Positions 1 to 7,763 of a stretch of DNA of 64,000 nt are shown in pieces (within the stretch, counting starts at the first letter, position 1; each line of letters starts with the position of its first letter). A program made the translations under genes and the position numbers. The stretch covers positions 186,001-250,000 of the forward strand of contig NZ_CP123448.1 in NCBI RefSeq assembly GCF_030177895.1, in the 5' to 3' direction. Below the pieces are notes generated by a model, which saw only the letters and a program-made list of their open reading frames with translations, had not been told where the DNA came from and made no database searches. The stretch is from Kingella negevensis (GTDB lineage: Bacteria > Pseudomonadota > Gammaproteobacteria > Burkholderiales > Neisseriaceae).

Positions 1-104
1 AAAACGATGAACAAGCGCAAGTGCGCGTGGTTGAAAAAGCTACTGATGCCGCGATTGTAGCCGTTGAAATGGCAAATTTATTGAACGCTTTGGCAGAAGA
101 ATAA
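1..104 (+). CDS. ribH: 6,7-dimethyl-8-ribityllumazine synthase, C-terminal fragment
   Basis: The reading frame enters from the left edge and ends in TAA at 102-104, leaving about 33 residues. They include EKATDAAIVAVEMANLLNAL, which resembles the C-terminal helix of lumazine synthase, the enzyme that makes the riboflavin precursor lumazine in a hollow capsid-like oligomer. nusB follows 33 bases later on the same strand, and ribH-nusB is a common bacterial pair, which supports the call. The start and catalytic region lie outside the window. ribE, the next enzyme of the pathway, is at 16.9 kb and not linked. Confidence 0.75.
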   Translation, partial: NDEQAQVRVVEKATDAAIVAVEMANLLNALAEE

Positions 105-137
105 TTTTCAGGCTGCCTGAAAAATTGGAAACATAAG

Positions 138-581
138 ATGACTGAACGTAAAACCTCTAAAACCCCACGCCGTCGTTCGCGTGAATTTGCGGTGCAAGCC
201 TTGTATCAAGCCGCTTTGAACAAAACACCTGCGCCTGAAATCGCCAATAATATTCGTGAACACGGCGATTTCAAAAACGCCGATGCGGAATTGTTTACCC
301 AACTATTTTTTGGCGCGTACAACAATCAGCGCGAATACATGCACATGATTCGCTTGCATTTAGACCGCGATGAAAACACGATTAACCCTGTGGAACGTGC
401 CGTTTTGCTGATGGCAACGCACGAGTTGAAAGAAATGCCACAAACGCCTTATCCCGTTATCATCAATGAAGCGATTGAAGTGACGAAAACATTTGGCGGC
501 AATGAAAGCCATAAATTTATTAACGGCATTTTGGATAAATTAGTGGCAGAATTGCGTCCTGATGACCCGAAACGTAAGTAA
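138..581 (+). CDS. nusB: Transcription antitermination protein NusB
   Basis: 147 residues, the usual length. NusB binds boxA RNA with ribosomal protein S10 and supports antitermination of rRNA transcription. The N-terminus has RRRSREFAVQALYQ, a family hallmark helix carrying the basic RNA-binding face. The C-terminal half shows NPVERAVLLMATHEL and PYPVIINEAIEVTKTFGG followed by KFINGILDKL, all typical of NusB. The start ATG follows 'ggaaacataag', a weak ribosome site. It lies 33 bases after ribH and is probably co-transcribed with it. It is followed by an inverted-repeat element rather than a simple terminator. Confidence 0.95.
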   Translation: MTERKTSKTPRRRSREFAVQALYQAALNKTPAPEIANNIREHGDFKNADAELFTQLFFGAYNNQREYMHMIRLHLDRDENTINPVERAVLLMATHELKEMPQTPYPVIINEAIEVTKTFGGNESHKFINGILDKLVAELRPDDPKRK

Positions 582-582
582 T

Positions 583-728
583 CTGAAACGTTTATAAAGC
601 CCCAGATTTGAGTATTTTTCAAAGCCATAGCAGCGCAGCAAGCGACTACGTACATGAAGTAGGTTGAGCTTGCGAGCAGCACATGGCGCAGAAAAATGCC
701 AAAGGTGGGGACTTTATAAGCGTTTCAG
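583..728. repeat. 146-bp inverted-repeat element after nusB (MITE-like)
   Basis: The ends are near-perfect inverted repeats: CTGAAACGTTTATAAAG at the left and the complement of CTGAAACGCTTATAAAG at the right, each followed by a C-rich stretch. The inner halves are also partly complementary, for example GCAGCAAGCG against CGCTTGC-like bases across a centre near 655. No reading frame is likely. It could fold as one long imperfect hairpin in the nusB transcript. I do not recognise it as a named family; it is distinct from the Correia elements seen elsewhere in the window. Confidence 0.6.
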
Positions 729-746
729 GCTGCTTGAAAGGAAATT

Positions 747-1085
747 ATGAAACAGCCTTTAATGATGCCCCTGTTTTTGATTATTGTAGGTACGCTGTGG
801 TTTCTCAATAGCGTGAATTTATTTCCGAGTACGGCAGATATTGTGGCGTTTACGCTAATGGCGGTGGGCGCGTTGGTGCTGATTTTTGACGGTATCAACA
901 AACAATCCATCGTATCTGCGCCCTTGCTGGCTTATATCGGCGGCGCGATTTATATTGTGAACAACTACGATTACCCCACTTCGCCCGTGTTTGCGCTCGG
1001 CATGATTTTTACAGGCTGCCTGATGTTGCTCGCACGAAGCGATTTAGTGCCAGCCAAACGCTCGCGCAGACTACCGCCACAATAA
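747..1085 (+). CDS. Small integral membrane protein, uncharacterised
   Basis: 112 residues, strongly hydrophobic, with about four predicted membrane segments (roughly residues 6-24, 28-46, 55-71 and 78-95) and a basic tail (AKRSRRLPPQ). The start is chosen because 'GAAAGGAAATT' just upstream is a good ribosome site; its first bases come from the end of an uptake word. The N-terminus MKQPLMMPLFLIIVGTLWFL resembles small membrane proteins of Neisseriaceae annotated only as hypothetical. No catalytic motif is visible. It lies between nusB and cca on the same strand and is followed by a hairpin terminator. Confidence 0.7.
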   Translation: MKQPLMMPLFLIIVGTLWFLNSVNLFPSTADIVAFTLMAVGALVLIFDGINKQSIVSAPLLAYIGGAIYIVNNYDYPTSPVFALGMIFTGCLMLLARSDLVPAKRSRRLPPQ

Positions 1086-1099
1086 ACACAAACAAAAAA

Positions 1100-1143
1100 G
1101 CCCCATGTTTCAGGCTGCCTGAAAAACGTGGGGCAATTTTTAT
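1100..1143. terminator. Hairpin terminator containing an overlapping inverted uptake word
   Basis: GCCCCATGTTT pairs with AAACGTGGGGC (one wobble) and the loop region is itself the palindrome TTTCAGGCTGCCTGAAA. A T-rich run follows on the + strand and an A-rich run precedes it. It separates the small membrane gene from cca, whose ATG lies only 13 bases downstream, so it may also shape the cca leader. Confidence 0.65.
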
Positions 1144-1156
1144 ACAGGAAAACACC

Positions 1157-2404
1157 ATGCAAATTTACTTAGTCGGCGGCGCAGTACGCGATAAATTACT
1201 GGGTTTAAACGTGAAAGACCGCGATTGGGTAGTCGTTGGCGCGAATGCCGAAACGCTGCTGCAACAAGGCTTTCAGGCTGTGGGCAAAGATTTTCCCGTG
1301 TTTCTGCACCCACAAACGCACGAAGAATATGCGCTGGCACGAACCGAGTGCAAAACGGGCAAAGGCTACGCAGGTTTCGCGTTTCATGCAGATGAATCGG
1401 TTACGCTGGAACAAGATTTGTTGCGCCGTGATTTAACGATAAACGCGATGGCAGAAGACGAACACGGCAACATCATCGACCCATTCGGCGGAAAAGCGGA
1501 TTTGCGCGACCAAATTTTGCGCCACGTTTCGCCAGCGTTTGCGGAAGACCCTGTGCGGATTTTGCGGATTGCCCGATTCGCCGCGCGATACGGTTTTGCG
1601 GTTGCGCCTGAAACCATGGCATTAATGCGCGAAATGGTGGTGAATGGCGAAGTGAACGCGCTGGTGGCGGAACGCGTTTGGCAGGAATTTGCCAAAGGTT
1701 TAATGGAAAAGCAGCCGCGCCAAATGATTGAAATTTTGCGCGAATGTGGCGCGTTGCGCGTGCTGTTGCCTGAAGTCGATGCGCTGTTTGGTGTGCCGCA
1801 ACGGGCGGATTATCACCCTGAAATTTGTTCGGGCGAACACACGCTTTTGGTGTTGCAACGCACGGCGGATTTGACTTTCAGGCTGCCTGAAAGATACGCG
1901 GCTTTGTTGCACGATGTGGGTAAGGCACTCACGCCAAAGGATATTTTGCCAAAACACATTGGGCATGATATGCGTGGTGTGGACGGTGTCCGTGCCGTGA
2001 ATGCGCGTTGGAAAGTGCCAAAAAACTGCGCGGAATTAGCGGAATTGGTGTGCAAATTTCACATTCGTTTGCACCAAGTTGGCGCGATTAAAGATGCGAA
2101 AAAGGTGTTGAAAGTGCTGAAAGAAATGGACGCATTTCGCCGCCCTGAGCGTTTTCAGGCTGTGTTAAATGTGTGCATGGCAGACCAGCAAGGGCGTTTG
2201 GGTTGGCAAGACGCGTCGTATCCGCAGCGTGAACATTGGTTGGCAGTGTTAGCGGCAGCGCAAAGTGTGGACACGGCAGCAATTGCGCGTGCGTTTGCGG
2301 ATAAACCGAAAGAGATTAGTGAGCAGATTGATAAGGCGCGTGCGTGCGCGATGGCGTCTGTTCAAGAAAATTTCAGGCTGCGAGAGAATGAACACAATGA
2401 TTGA
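1157..2404 (+). CDS. cca: CCA-adding enzyme (tRNA nucleotidyltransferase) with HD domain
   Basis: 415 residues. It adds or repairs the 3' CCA of tRNAs using CTP and ATP. The N-terminal head shows LVGGAVRDKLLG and DRDWVVVGA, the nucleotidyltransferase motif with its paired acidic residues. Then come LEQDLLRRDLTINAMA and EDPVRILRIARFAARYGF, the class II tRNA nucleotidyltransferase signature. The C-terminal part carries an HD phosphohydrolase motif (LLHDVGKALTPK), as in the long gammaproteobacterial-type enzyme. The start ATG follows CAGGAAAACACC. An internal uptake word is read as FRLPE. The last codons overlap a 22-codon frame that begins at 2397. Confidence 0.95.
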   Translation: MQIYLVGGAVRDKLLGLNVKDRDWVVVGANAETLLQQGFQAVGKDFPVFLHPQTHEEYALARTECKTGKGYAGFAFHADESVTLEQDLLRRDLTINAMAEDEHGNIIDPFGGKADLRDQILRHVSPAFAEDPVRILRIARFAARYGFAVAPETMALMREMVVNGEVNALVAERVWQEFAKGLMEKQPRQMIEILRECGALRVLLPEVDALFGVPQRADYHPEICSGEHTLLVLQRTADLTFRLPERYAALLHDVGKALTPKDILPKHIGHDMRGVDGVRAVNARWKVPKNCAELAELVCKFHIRLHQVGAIKDAKKVLKVLKEMDAFRRPERFQAVLNVCMADQQGRLGWQDASYPQREHWLAVLAAAQSVDTAAIARAFADKPKEISEQIDKARACAMASVQENFRLRENEHND

Positions 2405-2465
2405 TTTGATACAGAAAAAAGATAAGTTCATTCTTGCACCTATGGCAGGTTATATAAATAAATAA
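2397..2465 (+). pseudogene. Possible N-terminal remnant of a TIM-barrel (Dus-like) gene
   Basis: A 22-codon frame starts at an ATG overlapping the cca stop and ends at TAA. The peptide contains KFILAPMAGYI; an 'LAPMAG' box near the N-terminus is typical of tRNA-dihydrouridine synthases and related flavin TIM barrels. Everything after this box is missing and AT-rich sequence with no open frame follows, then the IS1016-like fragment. I read it as a possible gene start left after a deletion. It could be chance or a genuine micro-ORF. Confidence 0.3.
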
Positions 2466-2590
2466 AAATATTTTTTAAAAATAATCAGTTAATAATTATA
2501 TTTAAAGTATTGAGCAAGTATGGTGTAAATAAAGTTAAAGAAAAAAGCAGCTTGAAACTTTCAGGCTGCTTTCTATTTGACTTAAATCAA

Positions 2591-2976
2591 GGGGCTGTCT
2601 TAGATTAGCAGTTATGTTACCCTACAAAAATGAAGATAACAAACTGTAAACTAAGCAAAAAAGTACAAAAGAAATTACTTGAATTTTTTGTACTCGAAGT
2701 TACCGCTCGTTCAGCTGCTAATTTGTTGGAGATTAACTCCAATTCGGCAGCCTTGTTTTACCGCAAAATCCGCCAAGTTATCGCTTATCATTTGGAGCTT
2801 CAAGCAGATGAAGTTTTTGATGGTTCTGTTGAGCTGGATGAAAGCTATTTTGGTGGACAACGTAAGGGTAAACGCGGTCGCGGTGCGGCTGGTAAAGTCG
2901 CTGTTTTTGGCATTTTAAAACGGCATGGCAAGGTTTATACTATCGTTGTTGAAAATACCAAACAGGATACTTTGTG
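2591..2976 (+). mobile_element. IS1016-like (IS1595 family) element, 5' portion only
   Basis: The left end GGGGCTGTCTTAGATTAGCAG resembles the IS1016-type end seen again at 25572 (GGGGCTGTCCTAGATAACTAG). The transposase gene follows but breaks off after about 115 codons and no matching right end is present downstream. The break leads into an unrelated broken gene. This indicates a deletion that removed the 3' half of the element and the start of the next gene. Confidence 0.75.
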
Positions 2977-2986
2977 TAAATCTTGA
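2630..2986 (+). pseudogene. IS1595-family transposase, truncated at the C-terminus
   Basis: 118 residues, against a little over 200 for intact relatives. The N-terminal helix-turn-helix region (LLEFFVLEVTARSAANLLEI) and the first acidic catalytic motif LDESYFGGQRKGKRGRGAAG are intact. After VVENTKQDTL the similarity stops and the frame ends a few codons later, so the second catalytic Asp (YTDCYRSY in the copy at 26549) and the third catalytic region are missing. It cannot be an active transposase. The N-terminal parts of this copy and the one at 26549 are diverged, so they are not recent duplicates. Confidence 0.8.
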
Positions 2987-3771
2987 AATAGATAACCATA
3001 CAAACGATGAGCATTGGCGTTTTCAGGCTGCATCTAATCTAGGCGATGGCATACGCGTTTCGTTTCAGTTGAAAAAACGACCACAAAAGTGGCGGGATAA
3101 CTTACGGTGCGTTGGCGTATATCCATTCGCCCGATTTGCCTGTGGTGCTGGTGTTTAATAGCCGTTACCCAACGCTTTGGCAGGTAGGTCGCACTAAAAA
3201 TACAAAATTTGCGGCGGTATGGCTAACGGGTGGCAGTCGTCAAGAAATATTAGGTTTGCCAAATGATATTCCTGTGCTGAATACAAGCGAGGAATCTCCT
3301 GTTTGCGCACGTGGCAATAGTTATACGCTGCCAAAAATTGTGCATGACCAATCTTCATCAAACCCAAAAGCAACGCTTGAAGTTCATACCGATGGTAGGG
3401 TGGTATTCAATCCGCGCAATGAATCGGTTACGTGGCAAGAGCCTCAAGGCAGCCTGAAAGACCTTATTTTGGGTGAAGATGAACTGCCTCAAGGGGAAGA
3501 TGGCATTGCGTATCTAGCGAAAACCCACCAAGCGTATAGTTTGTCAAACAACGAAGCCGATTGCTTTTTTGGCATCATTAACGCAGACGAAAAAGATAGA
3601 CCATTGCGTAACACTTTGTCGTTGCTGGAAAATGTGAAGTTTCCTGAATCCATGTATGGCGGACACCTCGGCGTTTTCTATTTGCCAGATTCTGTAGATT
3701 TTCCAAAAGGCAACCCAGCGCATAGCCGATTTGTGTTGCCATCGCGGTATTGCGTGGTCGGTCATTGCTGA
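2985..3771 (+). pseudogene. Unknown gene, truncated at its start and probably frameshifted
   Basis: An open frame covers 3112-3771 from a TTG with no convincing ribosome site, giving 219 residues. Sequence that also looks coding lies upstream in another frame (NDEHWRFQAASNLGDGIRVS, about 3006-3065). The two frames join near 3085-3100 if one base is removed. I therefore read this as the 3' part of a larger gene whose start was lost with the IS1016-like insertion. The protein has no signal peptide, membrane segment or motif I recognise. It contains an uptake word read as GSLK. The FmdE-like gene follows on the same strand. Confidence 0.45.
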
Positions 3772-3818
3772 TACATTGCAGCCTGAAAAATATTTTCTCA
3801 ATCCAAAAGGAAACTGTC

Positions 3819-4433
3819 ATGAACTTACTGCCATTTTTATCTCAAGTCCCAGCCATTCAACTACGCGACCCATTGGCGCAATTTTTGGGCGCGACACCCG
3901 ATGGCGTGCTGGAATACAGCTACATCGATGCTGTGAAATTGTGCGGACATTCTTGTCCAACCGTTGCAGGCGCGTATGTGATGGTTGTGAAAGGTCTGCA
4001 AGCCTTGTATCCAAACGCAACGCCAGAACGCGGCAATATTGAAGTGGCGATGCGTGGCGGACGTGCAGAAGGCACGGTAGGTGTAACCGCAACGGTTGCG
4101 CAATTGCTCACAGGCGCGGCAGCAGGAACAGGTTTTGCAGGCATTGGCGCACATGGTCGTTTTTCACGACGCGATTTGCTGGCGTTTGATGCGGATATTG
4201 CAGAAGAATTGGTGTTGCGTCGCAAAGACATAGGCGCGAGCGTGGCGGTTTCGTTTAACGGCAAGATTGTGCCGTTTGCGCCAGAAATGCGTGAAATCAT
4301 GCCATTGGCAGTGAGCGGTCAAGCGACAGCGGAACAATTGGCGCGTTTTGGCGAACTGTGGCAAGCGCGAGTAAAAGCCATTTTGTTGGATAATTGGGAC
4401 AATCCTGAATTGGTTTTAGTGAAGTTACTTTAA
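3819..4433 (+). CDS. FmdE-like domain protein
   Basis: 204 residues from the ATG at 3819, chosen over an upstream in-frame start because AAAAGGAAA lies eight bases before it. The segment KLCGHSCPTVAGAYVMVVKG resembles the start of the FmdE domain (formylmethanofuran dehydrogenase subunit E family), where the Cys-Gly-His motif is conserved. It is followed by RGGRAEGTVGVTATVAQLL and a Gly-rich stretch FAGIGAHGRFSRRDLL, also seen in stand-alone FmdE-like proteins. The zinc-finger tail of archaeal FmdE is absent. These organisms lack methanogenesis, so the function is unknown; a metal- or cofactor-binding role is only inference. An uptake-word hairpin terminates the gene. Confidence 0.6.
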   Translation: MNLLPFLSQVPAIQLRDPLAQFLGATPDGVLEYSYIDAVKLCGHSCPTVAGAYVMVVKGLQALYPNATPERGNIEVAMRGGRAEGTVGVTATVAQLLTGAAAGTGFAGIGAHGRFSRRDLLAFDADIAEELVLRRKDIGASVAVSFNGKIVPFAPEMREIMPLAVSGQATAEQLARFGELWQARVKAILLDNWDNPELVLVKLL

Positions 4434-4441
4434 AATAGTTT

Positions 4442-4487
4442 GGCAGCCTGAAAATTTTGGCTATAATTTTCAGGCTGCTTTTTTTAT
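4442..4487. terminator. Uptake-word inverted pair acting as terminator
   Basis: GCAGCCTGAAAATTTT pairs with AATTTTCAGGCTGC around a short loop (ggctat), followed by seven T. It closes the FmdE-like gene. Confidence 0.75.
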
Positions 4488-4538
4488 TTTATTAACACAT
4501 CAAAGCCTTGTTTTTTCAGGCTGCCTGAAAGGAATTAA

Positions 4539-5105
4539 ATGAAACTAAAAAAAATAATAGTTAGTTTAGCTGTGTTATTGACATTGCCTGCTTGTTCCAC
4601 AGCACGCACACAAACAGAACCTGCTGTTACTCGTTCTAATCAATCCATTCGCCAAAGCAATTCGGCAACCACTTATCAAGATTACGATTTATTGAGTGTG
4701 ATTTTGAGAGCGGAGCAAAGCAGCTCAGGAAAAGTGCGCGATGTTTTGGCGACCACACGTCAAATGTCGCTGACAGAACGTGCGATTGTGAAAGGGGGCT
4801 GCTGGGATTATTTGGACGCTGCTTGGACGCGCGCTGGTGTGCCTCGCAATGCTCGTGTAACCACGTTTAAAGGCAATATTAAAGGGGAATTTGTCAATCC
4901 AAATGAATTGCGTGCGGGCGATTGGATTTACCACGTGAATTATAGTTACAACAATATTGAACACAGTGGCATGTTCATCGGCTGGGTTGATAAATCGAAA
5001 CGATTGGGCGTTACGTTGAGCTATGCAGGCAGCAATCGTAAAGAGCCTGCGCGTTATAAAGTGTATGATTTGTCAGGTGTTTACAATATTATGCGCGCCA
5101 GTTAA
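4539..5105 (+). CDS. Lipoprotein with NlpC/P60-like features, uncharacterised
   Basis: 188 residues. The N-terminus MKLKKIIVSLAVLLTLPAC is a lipoprotein signal with Cys at residue 19. The C-terminal half contains a lone GGCWDYLDAAW and, about 70 residues later, NIEHSGMFIGW. A Cys at the start of a helix and a downstream His fit a papain-like NlpC/P60 or CHAP-type fold, so a peptidoglycan or amide hydrolase role is possible but inferred. The ribosome site AAAGGA overlaps the 3' end of an uptake word. A perfect intrinsic terminator follows. Confidence 0.75.
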   Translation: MKLKKIIVSLAVLLTLPACSTARTQTEPAVTRSNQSIRQSNSATTYQDYDLLSVILRAEQSSSGKVRDVLATTRQMSLTERAIVKGGCWDYLDAAWTRAGVPRNARVTTFKGNIKGEFVNPNELRAGDWIYHVNYSYNNIEHSGMFIGWVDKSKRLGVTLSYAGSNRKEPARYKVYDLSGVYNIMRAS

Positions 5106-5111
5106 TCGCAC

Positions 5112-5148
5112 AAAAAACCGATGTTTCAAAAGAAACATCGGTTTTTTT
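5112..5148. terminator. Intrinsic terminator, bidirectional
   Basis: AAAAAACCGATGTTTC pairs perfectly with GAAACATCGGTTTTTT around a four-base loop. A and T runs on both sides allow it to end both the lipoprotein gene and the convergent fxsA gene. Unlike most terminators in this window it contains no uptake word. Confidence 0.9.
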
Positions 5149-5149
5149 A

Positions 5150-5659
5150 TTAAGGTTTGTGTTCAATAATATTGTCATCAGAAACCGAGCGTTTTTCAGG
5201 CTGCGTTTTACCATTTTTCACGGTAAATTCACCCTCAATCACATCATCATTGGCATGAGATGTACTGCGATAAGTTTGGTATTGAAAACTGCCAAATTGC
5301 CCTGATTGCTGCGTGGTGCTGGCGTTATCATCGCTGCTTGCGCTACCAAACGGCAGCAACAAAATCAGTGCAATCAAATCTGAGAAAAATCCTGGCATCA
5401 TCAGCAAAAACGCCGCAAATGGAATGCGAACAGGATACAGCATTTGGTAAAACGACAAGCGTCCGCCACTTTTAAATAAACCGCCAGCCATCATCAATTT
5501 GCTCAAACCCGCGCTGCGTTGCATGATGAACGAACCCAGCATAAAAAACAAAATAATCAGCCCAAACGCCGCCAATCCGCCAATCGCTTTACTCACAAAA
5601 GCAATCGAAAAAATCTCTAAAAAAATGAAGAACAACAGGGTAATGCCCAAATATTGCAT
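5150..5659 (-). CDS. fxsA: FxsA family membrane protein
   Basis: 169 residues from the ATG at 5659; an upstream in-frame start would add a non-hydrophobic extension with no ribosome site. FxsA is a small inner-membrane protein of unclear function, known for relieving exclusion of phage T7 by the F plasmid in E. coli. The sequence has the family pattern: membrane segment at 4-22, a second at 28-48 ending in GSFIMQRSAG, an amphipathic loop, then the conserved MLYPVRIPFAAFLLMMPGFF and a third segment to about residue 105. The hydrophilic tail contains an uptake word read as QPEK. It converges on the lipoprotein gene. Confidence 0.88.
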   Translation of the reverse strand: MQYLGITLLFFIFLEIFSIAFVSKAIGGLAAFGLIILFFMLGSFIMQRSAGLSKLMMAGGLFKSGGRLSFYQMLYPVRIPFAAFLLMMPGFFSDLIALILLLPFGSASSDDNASTTQQSGQFGSFQYQTYRSTSHANDDVIEGEFTVKNGKTQPEKRSVSDDNIIEHKP

Positions 5660-5845
5660 GGTGCGTAATCCTTGAGTGGTTGAAAAATTAGTAATGTAAA
5701 AATAGGGCAGATAACGCGTAAATACAAGGGATTGAGCTTGTAAAAAGCAGTAAAGGCAATTATTTGACTGTATAATAAGCACTTTCTTTATTTTAATATT
5801 TTCAGGCAGCCAACGTGTTTCAGGCAGCCTGAAAATAGGAGCTTT

Positions 5846-6520
5846 ATGAAACGTACTTATTCTTTACTTTCCTTGATTGCAGTTTCCGTTCTACTTTCCG
5901 CCTGTGCCAGCAAAAAAACTGCCAGTTGTGCCAAACCACCACGCGGCTATTATTGCGTGAAATCAGGCGACACACTCTCACACATTAGCCAACGCTCAGG
6001 CGTAACCGTATCCGATTTGCGCAGTTGGAACAAACTAAAAAGCGACACCATTATCATTGGGCAAGTATTGCAAGTCTCAAAAAGCGCACGCTTAGGCGCA
6101 CGAAAAGAGTTCACAAATAACACTGATACCGCCCAGCCAACCCCTGTTTACGAATCCACCATCAACCAAATGCAGCTCCCTGTTGTCGGCGGTTACATCA
6201 TCCGTAATTATCAAGACAGCACTTACGGCATTGATATTGTCGCGCGACAAGGCACGCCCGTAGTTGCCGCCGCAGACGGCATTGTTTTGTATGCAGGCAA
6301 CGACGTGGCAGGTTACGGCAATTTGCTGTTGATTCAACACAATAAATCCACAGTAACCGCATACAGCAACAACGAAAAAATGTTGGTACAAAAAAACGCG
6401 CTTGTGAAAGCAGGGCAACAAATCGCCACAGTTGGCACGCTCAATGGACGCAACGTCTTGCATTTTGAAGTTCGCGTGAATGGCAAATCCGTTAATCCAG
6501 ACACCTATTTACCCAAATAA
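5846..6520 (+). CDS. nlpD: NlpD-like lipoprotein: LysM plus degenerate M23 domain
   Basis: 224 residues. The signal peptide ends in LLSAC (lipidated Cys at residue 20). A LysM domain covers about 38-82 (YYCVKSGDTLSHISQRSGV). An M23 peptidase-like domain covers about 120-222. The metal ligands of active M23 enzymes are not all present: the HxxxD position reads YGIDIV and the HxH position reads VLHFEV. This matches NlpD/EnvC-type proteins, which activate cell-wall amidases during division instead of cutting peptidoglycan themselves. The start is preceded by ATAGGAGCTTT. A second lipoprotein gene follows 15 bases downstream. Confidence 0.85.
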   Translation: MKRTYSLLSLIAVSVLLSACASKKTASCAKPPRGYYCVKSGDTLSHISQRSGVTVSDLRSWNKLKSDTIIIGQVLQVSKSARLGARKEFTNNTDTAQPTPVYESTINQMQLPVVGGYIIRNYQDSTYGIDIVARQGTPVVAAADGIVLYAGNDVAGYGNLLLIQHNKSTVTAYSNNEKMLVQKNALVKAGQQIATVGTLNGRNVLHFEVRVNGKSVNPDTYLPK

Positions 6521-6535
6521 CGCAGCCTGAAAACC

Positions 6536-7204
6536 ATGTTGAAAGCCAAAATTTCCATTATTTTGACCGCGCTCAGTTTAAACGCCTGCACCTCCGTGAT
6601 TTGGAACGGCGGCGTTTATGATGCCGACCGTGCCGTGGACGCGCAAATCAAGTTCGACAAAGTGCAAAGCGAAAGCATCAACGCCTTTGCGCGAGACAAC
6701 ACTTCAGGCAGCCTGATGTTACTCGGCAAACATTACTGGTATGCTGTTCACCCCAAGATCTCACAAGAGCTGATTGCCGTGCTGCAAACGCCGTATGAAT
6801 ATCGGATTACCGCCCCTTATCGCGGCGAAAAATTACGCGCCTTGCCTGTGCGATTGATAGACAAAAACCATTTCACCAGCGATTTTTGTTTGGACTATCA
6901 AGCCAAAAATGCCGACGTGAAAACGCTGCAATCGCTTGGATTTCAAGCACAATATCGCGCAGGGCATTACCGCAAATGTTTTGCGATAACAGGGCAGGTT
7001 TACACACCCAAACCCACGCAGCCTGAAAACATCACATCGCTGCCGTATACCATTCCCGTGAAAGCCGTTTTGCTGAACACTAAAATTGAATTGCAGCCTG
7101 AAAAACTGGCTCGAAATGTGTTGCTCACGCCGCTCGCGTTGGCGGTAGATGCAGCTAGTGGCGCAATTATGCTCCCCGTTTTGGTGCTGGGCGATTTATT
7201 CTAA
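6536..7204 (+). CDS. Conserved hypothetical lipoprotein
   Basis: 222 residues with a signal peptide ending LSLNAC (lipidated Cys at 18). No enzymatic motif is seen. The C-terminus is hydrophobic (LLTPLALAVDAASGAIMLPVLVLGDLF), a feature of several Neisseriaceae outer-membrane-associated hypothetical lipoproteins. Two in-frame uptake words give SGSL and QPEN/QPEK stretches. It lies 15 bases after the NlpD-like gene and 8 bases before creA, so the three probably form one transcript for envelope proteins. The ribosome site is poor, which suggests translational coupling. Confidence 0.75.
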   Translation: MLKAKISIILTALSLNACTSVIWNGGVYDADRAVDAQIKFDKVQSESINAFARDNTSGSLMLLGKHYWYAVHPKISQELIAVLQTPYEYRITAPYRGEKLRALPVRLIDKNHFTSDFCLDYQAKNADVKTLQSLGFQAQYRAGHYRKCFAITGQVYTPKPTQPENITSLPYTIPVKAVLLNTKIELQPEKLARNVLLTPLALAVDAASGAIMLPVLVLGDLF

Positions 7205-7212
7205 AGGAAAAC

Positions 7213-7761
7213 ATGATGAAACAAAAAATGTTATGGGCAACGCTTGCCGCCGTTTTGCTCGCCGCTTGTGGCAAAGAAACCGACAAAATCGGCGAAGCGT
7301 CCACCGTTTTCAATATGCTGGGCAAAAACGACCGCATTGAAGTGGAAGCGTTTGACGACCCTGATGTGCGTGGCGTGTCGTGCTTCTTGTCTTACGCGAA
7401 AAAAGGCGGCTTGAAAGAAACCGTGAATCTGGAAGAAGACGCGAGCGATGCGTCTGTTTCTTGTGTGCAATCCGCGTCTATGATTGAGTACAATGAAAAC
7501 GTGGTTACCAAACCGCGCCAAGTGTTTAAACGCAACGCCAGCTTTGCCTTTAAGAGCTTGCAAATCGTGCGTTATTACGATGTGAAGCGCAAAGCGTTTG
7601 CGTATTTGGTGTATAGCGACAAGATTATTCAAGGGTCGCCGAAAAACTCGCTTTCATCGGTTTCATGCTATGGTGCGCCGCCTGTGAATCCGAGTGCGGT
7701 TATGAATCAGCCGAATAAACAAATTCATGGCGGCTGTGTGCTTGAAGTGGCAGCGAAATAA
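7213..7761 (+). CDS. creA: CreA family periplasmic or lipoprotein
   Basis: 182 residues. CreA is a widely conserved secreted protein of unknown biochemical role, encoded in E. coli beside the CreBC two-component genes. The hallmark DDPDVRGVSCFLSYAKKGG is present at about residues 47-65, with KRNASFAFKSLQIVRYYD and LVYSDKIIQGSPKNS further on. The N-terminus LAAVLLAACGKE is a lipobox, so here it is probably lipidated at Cys 19. Start choice: two adjacent Met codons after AAAGGAAAAC. An uptake-word hairpin follows. Confidence 0.88.
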   Translation: MMKQKMLWATLAAVLLAACGKETDKIGEASTVFNMLGKNDRIEVEAFDDPDVRGVSCFLSYAKKGGLKETVNLEEDASDASVSCVQSASMIEYNENVVTKPRQVFKRNASFAFKSLQIVRYYDVKRKAFAYLVYSDKIIQGSPKNSLSSVSCYGAPPVNPSAVMNQPNKQIHGGCVLEVAAK

Positions 7762-7763
7762 TC

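Noticed and set aside
449..682. A 77-codon minus-strand frame spanning the nusB end
   Set aside because: It overlaps nusB in antisense and the 146-bp inverted repeat; no support for translation.
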